DNA from: Bradyrhizobium diversitatis
Lineage (GTDB): Bacteria > Pseudomonadota > Alphaproteobacteria > Rhizobiales > Xanthobacteraceae
Direction: 5' to 3'
Assembly (NCBI RefSeq): GCF_016031635.1
Contig: NZ_JACEGD010000005.1
Coordinates: 231,866-295,865 of the forward strand
DNA: 64,000 nt
Below, one piece after another: positions 36,749 through 45,427 of the stretch; the stretch's first letter is position 1; the number at the start of each line of letters is the position of its first letter. A program made the position numbers and the translations under genes. The notes beneath the pieces are model-generated. The model did no database searches and was not told where the DNA came from. It worked only from the letters and a program-made list of their open reading frames with translations.

Positions 36749-37966
36749 TCAGTCGCGAAGGCTCGTCGGCACCCCGCTCATCAGCGTCGACGTCGCGGCG
36801 TTGGCCAGGATGCGGTCGTTGTTGATCATGATCGGCGACGACAGCACGTCGCGCAGGTGGCGACCCATGGTGAACTCGCCGTCGTTGCGGTAGCCGGAAA
36901 GACCCGCGGTGCGCATCGCATGCATCACGGTCTCGACCGCGAGCTCGGAGGCCTGCACTTTCAACAGCGTGATGGAGGACTGGAAGTCGAGCGAGGCGAG
37001 CGCACGCTCGTCATGCTCGGCGCCGGCGAAAGCATCGATGTTGGCGGCGATCAGCGCGCGTAGCTTGGCCAGCGACATCTTGGCGGCGGTGAAATGCGCC
37101 GCGGCCGGCGGCATTTGTCCGCCCGAGGAGCGCGCCGCCTTGCGGATGAAGGCCTGCGCGCGGGTCACCGCAGCTGCGGCGATACCGGCCCAGGCCGACG
37201 ACCAGCACAGATGCGCGAACGGCGTCATGGTCTGGGCGTGAATCTTGTCGTAGGCTTCGGGGAAGACGCGGTCAGCGGGGCAGTCGACCTTCAGCTCGAA
37301 ACCGGTCGAGCAGGTGCCGCGCATGCCGAGCGTTTCCCAGCCCAGCGTCCGCTTCAGCGAATAATCGTCCTTGGCGAGGGCCAGCAGAACCTGGTCGGAA
37401 GCCGCGGCATCGGTGGCGCGGCGGGCGATGGTGACGAGGCCGTCGGCCTCGGCGCCATAGGAGATCACGGTGGCGTCGCGCACCAGCGAGACGGTGTCGC
37501 CGTCATGATCGACCGCGGCAGCGCTGGCGCGGATGTTGCCGCCGTTCTGGCCTTCGGTGGTGGAGGAGGCGAGCAGCCACTGGTCGCGGGCGACCCAGCG
37601 CATCATGGTCTCCATCCAGGGAATGCCATGGCCGTGCCTGATGATGCAGGCGACCTTGGTCTGGTGCATCGCGTAGATCATTGCCGTGGAAGCGCAAGCG
37701 CGTCCGAGCGTGTAGCAGATGTCGGTGACGTCATAAATCGAGGCGCCGAAGCCGCCGAACTCGACCGGGATCATCACGCCGAGCAGCTTCTGTTCGCGTG
37801 CGACCTCGAACGCCTTGTGCGGGAAACGGGCGTCGCGATCGACCCCGTCTGCGTCGGCCGCAGCAGCGGCGGCGGTCCGGGCGGCGCGCTCGATCAGGGA
37901 GGGACCCTGCTCGAGGAAGCTCGTCTGCATCTCGTCGACAGTAAGGACCGCTTCACGCACGTTCAT
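36749..37966 (-). CDS. Acyl-CoA-dehydrogenase-like flavoprotein with altered active site
   Basis: A 405-residue member of the acyl-CoA dehydrogenase superfamily. Visible are the N-terminal helical domain (FEVAREQKLLGVMIPVEFGGFGAS), the middle beta domain (LASSTTEGQNGGN, LGWETLGMRGTCSTGFEL) and the C-terminal helical domain (LSGYRNDGEFTMGRHLRDVLSS). The usual catalytic box IYEGT near the C terminus reads IMINNDR (about 379-385), so the common Glu base is missing. It is the first gene of the operon with the amino acid:carrier-protein ligase and GNAT-like genes. It could oxidise or hydroxylate an amino-acyl group held on the carrier protein, but that is inference. Confidence 0.82.
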   Translation of the reverse strand: MNVREAVLTVDEMQTSFLEQGPSLIERAARTAAAAAADADGVDRDARFPHKAFEVAREQKLLGVMIPVEFGGFGASIYDVTDICYTLGRACASTAMIYAMHQTKVACIIRHGHGIPWMETMMRWVARDQWLLASSTTEGQNGGNIRASAAAVDHDGDTVSLVRDATVISYGAEADGLVTIARRATDAAASDQVLLALAKDDYSLKRTLGWETLGMRGTCSTGFELKVDCPADRVFPEAYDKIHAQTMTPFAHLCWSSAWAGIAAAAVTRAQAFIRKAARSSGGQMPPAAAHFTAAKMSLAKLRALIAANIDAFAGAEHDERALASLDFQSSITLLKVQASELAVETVMHAMRTAGLSGYRNDGEFTMGRHLRDVLSSPIMINNDRILANAATSTLMSGVPTSLRD

Positions 37967-38322
37967 GCTCGTCCGCCTCCGTTTTGCCGTTCGAGATCGC
38001 CGGCATCATTCGCGATGCCGCCGGTGATCCTCCGGCCATCTTTGCTTGTGAGACGAGGCTACGGATTTAATTCAAATTCGTCGATCAAATAGAGGGTAAA
38101 CAAAGCCCGATTCCGAATGAACAGTTAAGGCCGGGTTGTTTGCATCACCGGATTTCCCGGTATCGCGTTAGGACTCTGGAAGAAGCCTGAATTCCGGACG
38201 ATCTGAGTCATCGTTTACTAACAAACGCGAAGTATTGGTGCCGCCCATTGCAGGACCGGCAAGCCGTGCCCATCGTAGCCGGCAGTCCGGTCCCACCTCG
38301 TTAGACAGATGGGAATTTGCCG
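37967..38322. promoter_or_regulatory. Divergent promoter region of the carrier-protein cluster
   Basis: A 356-bp gap between the dehydrogenase-like gene (leftward) and the carrier-protein gene (rightward) with no gene visible. It is AT-rich compared with its surroundings around 38060-38140. An imperfect palindrome ATTTAATTCAAAT (38065-38077) lies there and could be an operator shared by both directions. No palindromic repeat of the dispersed classes is present, unlike most gaps of this size in the window. Confidence 0.5.
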
Positions 38323-38595
38323 ATGCAGACCTTCAATACCGACGTGCGCAATCGCATCATCAAGCTGGTGAAGGGCATCCTCGAACAGAATTCGCTCACC
38401 GCAGACGTCACCTCTTCCGCCAAGCTCGTTGATGTCGGCCTGACGTCGATGGACATGGTCAATCTGATGCTCGGCGTCGAGGCCGAGTTCGATTTCACCA
38501 TCCCGCAATCCGAGATCACGCCGGAGAATTTCCAGTCCGTCGAGACGCTGGAGCGGATGATCGCGACCCAGCTGCAGCCGGCGACCGCGGCCTAG
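38323..38595 (+). CDS. Stand-alone phosphopantetheine carrier protein
   Basis: A 90-residue acyl-carrier-protein-like protein starting MQTFNTDVRNRIIKLVKGIL. The attachment serine is S42 in DVGLTSMDMVNLML, the DSL-type motif changed to TSMDM. Helix II is followed by VEAEFDFTIPQSEITPENF, as in four-helix carrier proteins. It is too small and too unlike AcpP to be the fatty-acid carrier, and its placement opposite the amino acid:carrier-protein ligase gene makes it the probable acceptor of the activated amino acid. The ATG at 38323 is preferred to a TTG six bases upstream; GGGA lies nine bases before it. Confidence 0.92.
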   Translation: MQTFNTDVRNRIIKLVKGILEQNSLTADVTSSAKLVDVGLTSMDMVNLMLGVEAEFDFTIPQSEITPENFQSVETLERMIATQLQPATAA

Positions 38596-38606
38596 TCAAG
38601 ACCAGC

Positions 38607-38739
38607 GGTGTCGTCCCTGCGAACGCAGGGACCCATACCGCGGAATCTATCTGTCGTTGGAGGTCGTAGTACCGAACGACAAATCTTCGCCAAACCCTTG
38701 CCTGTGGTTATGGATCCCTGCGTTCGCAGGGACGACACC
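38607..38739. repeat. Dispersed palindromic repeat (GTCGTCCCTGCG type)
   Basis: GGTGTCGTCCCTGCGAACGC faces GCGTTCGCAGGGACGACACC; the inner sequence carries CTTCGCCAAAC and GTGGTTATGGATCC, shared with the elements at 15920 and 44313. It separates the carrier-protein gene from mtnP. Confidence 0.85.
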
Positions 38740-38824
38740 GAGTGTGCGGCCATTGGCCCCTCACACCATCGGCATCACCCCTCCAGCCCCGTTCCAAAAC
38801 CGCCGCAAAGCTGGCATAGCTTAA

Positions 38825-38839
38825 CCATGTCACACATGG
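38825..38839. promoter_or_regulatory. Perfect inverted repeat just before mtnP
   Basis: CCATGT-CAC-ACATGG, a perfect 6-bp inverted repeat with a 3-bp centre, ending 19 bp before the mtnP start codon. It may be an operator for a dimeric regulator or a short hairpin in the leader. Confidence 0.4.
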
Positions 38840-38858
38840 CGTACAGGTTGGAGCAGGC

Positions 38859-39734
<876 letters not shown>

Positions 39735-39752
39735 TGTGAAAGGCAGAATGCC

Positions 39753-40856
39753 ATGAAGGTCGACGGCAAGCATTTCCGCAGCATCTGGCGCGAGCGTGAC
39801 GGCTGGTCGGTCGGCGCGATCGACCAGCGCAGGTTGCCGCATGAATTCGTTATTGCGCGCCTCACCTCCTGCGAGGACGCGGCCGTCGCAATCCGCGACA
39901 TGCTGGTGCGCGGCGCGCCGCTGATCGGCGCGACTGCCGCTTATGGAATGGCGCTCGCGATGCGCGAGGATGCCTCGGATGCAGGCCTGAAGCGCGCCTA
40001 TGACACGCTCGTCGTGGCGCGGCCGACCGCGATCAATCTGAAATGGGCGCTGGACGAGATGCGCGCGACGCTCGCGCCGATCGACCCCCTTGAAAGGGCG
40101 GAAGCGGCCTATGCGCGCGCCGACGAGATCGTCGAGCAGGACGTCGAGATCAACCGCGGCATCGCCGGCAACGGTCTGAAGCTGATCGAGGCGATTGCGG
40201 CGAGGAAGCCGGGCGAGACGGTCAATGTCCTCACTCATTGCAACGCCGGCTGGCTCGCCACCGTCGATTGGGGGACGGCGACGGCGCCGATCTATCTCGC
40301 GCATGAGCGCGGCCTCAAGGTTCATGTCTGGGTCGACGAGACACGGCCGCGCAATCAAGGTGCTTCGCTCACGGCCTGGGAGCTCGGCCATCACGGGGTG
40401 CCGCACACGGTGATCCCGGACAATACCGGCGGACACCTGATGCAGCACGGCATGGTCGATCTTGCCATCGTCGGCACCGACCGCGTCGCCGCCAACGGCG
40501 ACGTCTGCAACAAGATCGGCACATACCTGAAGGCACTTGCGGCGCATGACAATGGCGTGCCGTTCTACGTCGCGCTGCCGTCGCCGACGATCGACTTCGC
40601 CGTCCATGACGGCATTCGCGACATCCCGATCGAGCAGCGCAGCGGCACGGAGGTTACCGACATGACCGGCCGTACCGCCGACGGAAGGCTGGAGACGGTT
40701 CGTATCGTGCCGGAGAACTCGCCGGTCGCGAACTACGCGTTTGACGTGACGCCGGCGCGGCTTGTCACCGGCCTCATCACCGAACGCGGCGTGCTCAAGC
40801 CGGATCGCGCCTCGCTGGCGGCGGCGTTTCCGGAACGGATCGTTGCGGCGGAGTAG
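39753..40856 (+). CDS. mtnA: S-methyl-5-thioribose-1-phosphate isomerase
   Basis: Second step of methionine salvage: converts methylthioribose-1-phosphate to the ribulose form. The 367-residue protein resembles eIF2B subunits. Its active-site Cys is in [17 protein letters not shown] and its Asp in [20 protein letters not shown]; substrate loops include [16 protein letters not shown]. The two genes form an operon. No mtnB, C, D or K gene is in the window, so the rest of the salvage route, or a shunt, must be elsewhere. Confidence 0.95.
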   Translation: MKVDGKHFRSIWRERDGWSVGAIDQRRLPHEFVIARLTSCEDAAVAIRDMLVRGAPLIGATAAYGMALAMREDASDAGLKRAYDTLVVARPTAINLKWALDEMRATLAPIDPLERAEAAYARADEIVEQDVEINRGIAGNGLKLIEAIAARKPGETVNVLTHCNAGWLATVDWGTATAPIYLAHERGLKVHVWVDETRPRNQGASLTAWELGHHGVPHTVIPDNTGGHLMQHGMVDLAIVGTDRVAANGDVCNKIGTYLKALAAHDNGVPFYVALPSPTIDFAVHDGIRDIPIEQRSGTEVTDMTGRTADGRLETVRIVPENSPVANYAFDVTPARLVTGLITERGVLKPDRASLAAAFPERIVAAE

Positions 40857-40905
40857 CCAGCTCGCAATAACGAGTCTGCGGAGACGGCTTACGCCGGTCT
40901 CTCTC

Positions 40906-41106
40906 CCTCACCCTGAGGAGCCGCGAAGCGGCGTCTCGAAGGGCGAGGGCCACAGGCGGGCCTGCATCCTTCGAGACGCGCGCTAGAGCATGATCCGGAA
41001 AAGTGTGCAGCGGTTTTCCGAAAAGATCATGCTCGAACAATAACCTAAGGTGCGATGACGATTCATCCTGATCTCATCGCGCCTTAAGGCGCGCTCCTCA
41101 GGATGA
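40906..41106. repeat. Composite repeat: one palindromic element carrying another
   Basis: The outer element is of the CCTGAGGAG type: CCCTCACCCTGAGGAGCCGC...CTCGAAGGGCGAGGG on the left and CGCGCTCCTCAGGATGAGG on the right. Its middle is interrupted from about 40986 by a different repeat that begins GAGCATGATCCGGAAAAG. Together the two fill most of the gap between mtnA and the HAD gene. Confidence 0.75.
40986..41034. repeat. Inner palindrome of the GAGCATGATCCGGAAAA class
   Basis: GAGCATGATCCGGAAAAG faces TTTTCCGAAAAGATCATGCTC, with CAGCGG between. A tail (AACAATAACCTAAGGTGCG... to about 41090) probably belongs to the same unit. I recall this motif as one of the most frequent intergenic repeats in Bradyrhizobium and relatives. 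Confidence 0.8.
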
Positions 41107-41122
41107 GGAGTTGGCCGTGCGT

Positions 41123-41758
41123 CTACCCCAGCCTCAGCCCCGTCGCCTTCTCGAGCTCCGCGATCGCCTGCGCCCCACTCGTCACCTTGATCGTCGTCAT
41201 CCCCATCTCGCGCGCGGGTTTCAGGTTGACGCCGAGATCGTCGAGATAGACGCAATTGTTCGGATCGACCTTCAGCGTCTCGACCATCATCCGGTAGATG
41301 CGTGGGTCAGGCTTGCGCAGTCCGATCTTGGCGGATTCGATGACGTGATCGAACAACACCATCACTTCGGCGATGTAGAGGGATCGTCCTGTCAGGCTGC
41401 CGATGGCGTTCGCCGGCAAATTGTTGGTGATGCAGCCGGTCTTGAACTGCCCCTTGATGCGCTTCAGAGCCTCGACCATCTCCGGGCGCAGATCGCCCTG
41501 CAGCAGCGGCAGCACGTCACGGCCGCGCACTTCCGCGCCAAGCGCGAGCGATTCGGCGGCGAACAATTCGTCGAAGGTGTCGATGTCCACCTCGGCCCGC
41601 TCGAACCTGGCCCAGGCGTTCTCCAGATGGTTGGCGGCATTGGTGCGCCGGATGATGTCGATGGGCAGGCCGCGCTCGGTCTCGAACCGCGTGAACGCCT
41701 CGAATGGTGAGCTCGTCAGCACGCCGCCAAAATCAAAGATCACAGCCTCGATCGTCAA
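41123..41758 (-). CDS. HAD-superfamily hydrolase (IA type)
   Basis: A 211-residue phosphatase-like enzyme. Motif I is VIFDFGGVLTSSPF (nucleophilic Asp; the second Asp is replaced by Gly as in many DFGGV members), motif II is GCITNNLPA, motif III is GLRKPDPRIYRMM (Lys) and motif IV is NCVYLDDLGVNLKPA. A cap of about 70 residues lies after motif I. The pattern matches the epoxide-hydrolase N-terminal phosphatase-like and acyl-CoA dehydrogenase-associated HAD group. Substrate unknown. Confidence 0.87.
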   Translation of the reverse strand: MTIEAVIFDFGGVLTSSPFEAFTRFETERGLPIDIIRRTNAANHLENAWARFERAEVDIDTFDELFAAESLALGAEVRGRDVLPLLQGDLRPEMVEALKRIKGQFKTGCITNNLPANAIGSLTGRSLYIAEVMVLFDHVIESAKIGLRKPDPRIYRMMVETLKVDPNNCVYLDDLGVNLKPAREMGMTTIKVTSGAQAIAELEKATGLRLG

Positions 41759-41864
41759 TGTCCTGCCCTCGTCAATTCCTTTCCAAGAGGGCTAGCATGC
41801 GCTATCGGCAAGAGCCAGTCCGAAGCCCCCTCCTTCACCGATGCTGACGCCAAAGCGTGTTCCC

Positions 41865-42623
41865 ATGAAGAAGCTCGCCACGTTCATCGCAGCAGCGCTG
41901 CTGCTCGCCACGCCTGCCCACGCCATCGTCGGCGGCGGCACGCCGCAGGCCGATGGTATCGCGCGTGCGGTCGTCACCATCGTCGGATCGCGGGGCAATT
42001 TCTGCACCGGCAGCCTGATCGCCCCGAGGCTGGTGTTGACAGTCGCTCATTGCGTGCAGCCCGGCGCCGGCTACAAGATCGTCGATCGCGGCGCGGACGG
42101 CCAGCCGCAATTGCTGAACGTCCGCACCATCGCGATCCATCCGAACTTCAACATCCAGGCAATGCAGGCGCATCGCGCCACCGCCGATGTGGCGCTGCTG
42201 CAGCTAGAAATTCCACTCAAAGGAAAATCCACGGTGACGGTCGGCATGCCGAATATGCCGATACGGGTCGGCAGCCGCTTCGTCATCGCCGGCATCGGCG
42301 TCACCGTGCGCGGCGATGGCAAGAGCGGCGGTACGACGCGCATGGCCGGCCTCGTTACGACCGGGCAGCCCGGCACGCTCCAGATTCGCCTGGTTGATCC
42401 CGTAACCAACGGTGTTCGCGACGGAATTGGCGCCTGCACCGGCGATTCCGGCGGCCCCGTGTTCGAGGACAGGCCGAATGGTCCCGTGCTCGTCGGGCTC
42501 ATCAGTTGGTCGACAGGGCCGAACGGCGCCGCCGGTTGCGGCGGATTGACGGGCGTCACGCCGCTCACGCTCTATCGCGACTGGATTTTGCAGACCGCGC
42601 GGAGCTGGGGTGCGGCGCTGTGA
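41865..42623 (+). CDS. Secreted S1-family serine protease without propeptide
   Basis: Chymotrypsin-fold protease. From the ATG at 41865 the 252-residue precursor has a signal peptide MKKLATFIAAALLLATPAHA directly followed by IVGGGT, the sequence that must be a free N terminus in active S1 enzymes. Catalytic residues are H62 (TVAHC), D108 (ADVALLQ) and S195 (CTGDSGGP). The residue six before the serine (specificity pocket) is Gly, not Asp, so trypsin-like cutting after Arg/Lys is not expected; small or apolar side chains are more likely. An ATG eight codons upstream is possible. No ribosome site stands out for either start. Confidence 0.86.
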   Translation: MKKLATFIAAALLLATPAHAIVGGGTPQADGIARAVVTIVGSRGNFCTGSLIAPRLVLTVAHCVQPGAGYKIVDRGADGQPQLLNVRTIAIHPNFNIQAMQAHRATADVALLQLEIPLKGKSTVTVGMPNMPIRVGSRFVIAGIGVTVRGDGKSGGTTRMAGLVTTGQPGTLQIRLVDPVTNGVRDGIGACTGDSGGPVFEDRPNGPVLVGLISWSTGPNGAAGCGGLTGVTPLTLYRDWILQTARSWGAAL

Positions 42624-42681
42624 TTTGACCGCGACTTGATCTATGTCATTTTGTAGCGGAAGCGCGGCGGGCGAAACTGCC

Positions 42682-42702
42682 CGGCGCGGAGGAAACGCGC
42701 CG
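42682..42702 (+). other. Small hairpin in the leader of the monooxygenase gene
   Basis: CGGCGCG and CGCGCCG pair around the loop GAGGAAA, about 48 bp before the start codon at 42750. The loop shows an AGGA sequence. It may be only chance in GC-rich DNA. Confidence 0.3.
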
Positions 42703-42749
42703 TCCGGTCAAGGGCGGCCACAAAAAACAAGCAAGGCATAGAAACAACA

Positions 42750-44252
42750 ATGAATGTCGCTGTTCGCAGTCACGCCACGACCAAACAGGCTTCTCAACAT
42801 TTCGACGTGCTGATCGTCGGCGCCGGCATCTCCGGCATCGGCAGCGCCTATCACATCCAGAAGCAGCTTCCGGGCACGAGCTACGTCATCCTGGAGACGC
42901 AGGAAACATTCGGCGGCACCTGGAGCACACATCGCTATCCCGGCATTCGCTCCGACAGCGATCTCCATACCTTTGGCTACAGCTTCAAGCCGTGGGTCGG
43001 CCCGCCGATCGCGACCGCCGAGGAAATCCTCTCCTATATGAAAGAGGTGATCGACGACAACGGTATCGCGCGGCACATCCGCTACAAGCACAAGATCAAT
43101 TCAGCGAGCTGGTCGAGCGAGCAGAATCTCTGGACCATCGAGGCGGTGACGACCGACACCGGCGAGCCGAAGATCTTCACCGCCAACTTCCTCTGGATGT
43201 GCCAGGGCTATTATCGCCATTCCGAAGGCTACACGCCGCAATGGAGGGGCATGGACCGCTTCAAGGGCCGCATCGTCCATCCCCAGACCTGGCCCGATGA
43301 TATCGACCTCGCCAACAAGAAGGTCGTCGTGATCGGCTCGGGCGCGACGGCGGCAACGCTGGTGCCGAACATCGCGGACCAATGCGCGCATGTCACCATG
43401 CTGCAGCGCTCGCCCACTTACTTCCGCCTGGGCCGCAACGCCATCGAGATCGCGGAAGAATTGCGCCGGCTTCAGGTCGATGAGACCTGGATCCACGAGA
43501 TCGTGCGGCGCAAGATCCTGTTCGAGCAGGATGCGTTCACGAAGCTCTGCGTGTCCAAGCCCGAGCAGGTCAAGAAGGAGCTGATCGGCCAGATCAGCGC
43601 CATCCTTGGTCCCGACTACGACGTCGAGACCCACTTCACGCCGAAGTACCGGCCGTGGCGGCAGCGCATCGCCTTCGTGCCGGATGCCGATTTGTTCAAG
43701 GGCATCGCCAGCGGCAAGGCCTCGGTCGTGACCGACGAGATCGAATGCTTCGTCGAGAACGGTATCCAGCTCAAATCGGGCAAGGTGCTCGAGGCCGACA
43801 TCATCGTCACCGCGACCGGGTTCAACCTCGCCGCGCTCGGCGATATCGAATTCGAGATCGACGGCAAGCCGCTCGCTTTTGGCGACACCGTCACCTATCG
43901 CGGCATGATGTTCACCGGCGTGCCCAACATGGTCTGGGTGTTCGGCTACTTCCGTGCCAGCTGGACGCTGCGCGTCGATCTCGTCGCTGATTTCGTCTGC
44001 CGGCTGCTCGGACACATGAAGGCGAAGGGCGCCAGGAAGGTCGAGGTGAAGCTGCGTCCCGAGGACCACAACATGCCGATCCTGCCCTGGATCGATCCGG
44101 AGAACTTCAACCCCGGCTACATGATGCGCAACATGGACCTCTTGCCCAAGCGCGGCGACAAGCCGGAATGGCAGCACAGCCAGGACTACTGGACCGAGAA
44201 GGACGAGATCCCGAAGACGGATCTGGACGACAAGGCGTTCGTCTATGGGTGA
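42750..44252 (+). CDS. Flavin-containing monooxygenase (Baeyer-Villiger type)
   Basis: FAD- and NADPH-dependent oxygenase that inserts oxygen next to a ketone or oxidises a heteroatom. The 500-residue protein has the FAD Rossmann motif LIVGAGISGIGSAY near residue 21, the fingerprint FKGRIVHPQTWP (FxGxxxHxxxW-type, about residues 171-182) and the NADPH Rossmann motif VVVIGSGATAATLV. It also carries ATGFN near the C-terminal part. It is like the Mycobacterium EthA/MymA-type group in length and wording (TYRGMMFTGVPNMVWVFGYF). The substrate is not known. It is a single-gene unit with a palindromic repeat after it. Confidence 0.91.
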   Translation: MNVAVRSHATTKQASQHFDVLIVGAGISGIGSAYHIQKQLPGTSYVILETQETFGGTWSTHRYPGIRSDSDLHTFGYSFKPWVGPPIATAEEILSYMKEVIDDNGIARHIRYKHKINSASWSSEQNLWTIEAVTTDTGEPKIFTANFLWMCQGYYRHSEGYTPQWRGMDRFKGRIVHPQTWPDDIDLANKKVVVIGSGATAATLVPNIADQCAHVTMLQRSPTYFRLGRNAIEIAEELRRLQVDETWIHEIVRRKILFEQDAFTKLCVSKPEQVKKELIGQISAILGPDYDVETHFTPKYRPWRQRIAFVPDADLFKGIASGKASVVTDEIECFVENGIQLKSGKVLEADIIVTATGFNLAALGDIEFEIDGKPLAFGDTVTYRGMMFTGVPNMVWVFGYFRASWTLRVDLVADFVCRLLGHMKAKGARKVEVKLRPEDHNMPILPWIDPENFNPGYMMRNMDLLPKRGDKPEWQHSQDYWTEKDEIPKTDLDDKAFVYG

Positions 44253-44312
44253 GGACGTTCGTAGGCGAGAGGTCGCGTCGAGGGCGGCGCGACGCTCGCC
44301 ACACACTCCGCT

Positions 44313-44462
44313 GTCGTCCCGGGGCGCGAAGCGAACCCGGGACCCATAACCACAGGGAGTGGTTATGGAGCGAGCTGGTTACTCCGAGCCTTCGCCAAAC
44401 ATCTCCCTGTGGTTATGGGTCCCGGATCGGCGCGCGCTTGAGGCGCGCTTGTCCGGGACGAC
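44313..44462. repeat. Dispersed palindromic repeat (GTCGTCCCGG type)
   Basis: Begins GTCGTCCCGGGGCGCGAAG and ends GCGCTTGTCCGGGACGAC, with inner arms CCATAACCACAGGGAG / CTCCCTGTGGTTATGG. It lies between the convergent monooxygenase and response-regulator genes. Confidence 0.87.
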
Positions 44463-44506
44463 ACTGTCAGCTGGGCTAGCGGCGTTCCAACTCATTCGCA
44501 CCGCAC

Positions 44507-45427
44507 TCACGAATTTCTCCGCGTCGCATTCGTGGCAATCGCGGCCGCGGCGGTGCGGTTCTCCACGCCGAGCTTGGCGTAGATCTGCTCGAGATGCTTG
44601 TCGACCGTGCGCGGGCTGAGACCCAAGATCTGCGCGATGTCGCGGTTGGTCTTGCCCTTGCTGAGCCAGGCCAGTACCTCTCCCTCGCGGGTGGTGAGGC
44701 CGAGCTCGCTGGTGAATTCGGGTGGCAGAGCGGTGCCGGATTCCCTGGAGAGCCGCAGCAGGAACTCGTTCGGCGCGGTCTCCCCCATGTAGAAGAGCCG
44801 AAGTTGCGGGTTGTCTGGCAAGGAAGCGCCTTGCGACTTCGAGCTGCCCTTGGCCTTGGCTTGCTCCAGCCATTGCAGCAGCGCCGGGGGCAGGACGAAA
44901 TCGTCGGCCTGCGCGCCGTGATGGTCGGACAGCAGTTTCTGCGCCTGCGGCGTCGCCCACAGCACGTTGCCCTGGCGGTTGACCGCGAACAGGAACCGGC
45001 CGGAGACGTCGAGCGCGGTGCGCGCGCTCTGGGTTAGCCGGGCATTGCCGAGATGGACGCGGATGCGCGCCAGCATTTCCTCGATCACGATCGGCTTGGT
45101 CACGTAGTCGACGCCGCCAGCTTCAAGCCCGCGCACGATGTGCTCGGTCTCGGCAAGGCCCGTCATGAAGATCACGGGGACGTTGGCAAGACCGGCATCG
45201 CGCTTGAGCCGGCGGCAGGTCTCGAAGCCGTCGATGCCGGGCATCACGGCATCGAGCAGAATGATGTCGGGCGTGATCTGGTCGATGATGCGCATCGCCG
45301 CGGCGCCGTCGAGCGCCACCATGACCGTCATGCCGGCGCCGTCGAGCGCGTCGGTGAGCAGCCGCAGCGTCTCCGGAGAGTCATCGACCACGAGCGCGAC
45401 GTCGCGCTTCTTCGACTCAATGTTCAT
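44507..45427 (-). CDS. Response regulator, receiver plus LuxR-type DNA-binding domain
   Basis: Output protein of the two-component pair. In the 306-residue protein the receiver (1-125) has the acidic pair D15/D16, phosphoacceptor D59 (ILLDAVMPG), Thr in FMTG and K111 (DYVTKPI). A middle part (about 135-235, FLFAVNRQGNVLWATPQAQKLL) looks PAS-like. The C-terminal helix-turn-helix is LTTREGEVLAWLSKGKTNRDI ... LSPRTVDKHLEQIYAKLGV. Its ATG at 45427 overlaps the end of the sensor gene by 11 bp, so the pair is translationally coupled. The amide/urea operon that begins divergently at 48959 is the natural target. Confidence 0.92.
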   Translation of the reverse strand: MNIESKKRDVALVVDDSPETLRLLTDALDGAGMTVMVALDGAAAMRIIDQITPDIILLDAVMPGIDGFETCRRLKRDAGLANVPVIFMTGLAETEHIVRGLEAGGVDYVTKPIVIEEMLARIRVHLGNARLTQSARTALDVSGRFLFAVNRQGNVLWATPQAQKLLSDHHGAQADDFVLPPALLQWLEQAKAKGSSKSQGASLPDNPQLRLFYMGETAPNEFLLRLSRESGTALPPEFTSELGLTTREGEVLAWLSKGKTNRDIAQILGLSPRTVDKHLEQIYAKLGVENRTAAAAIATNATRRNS

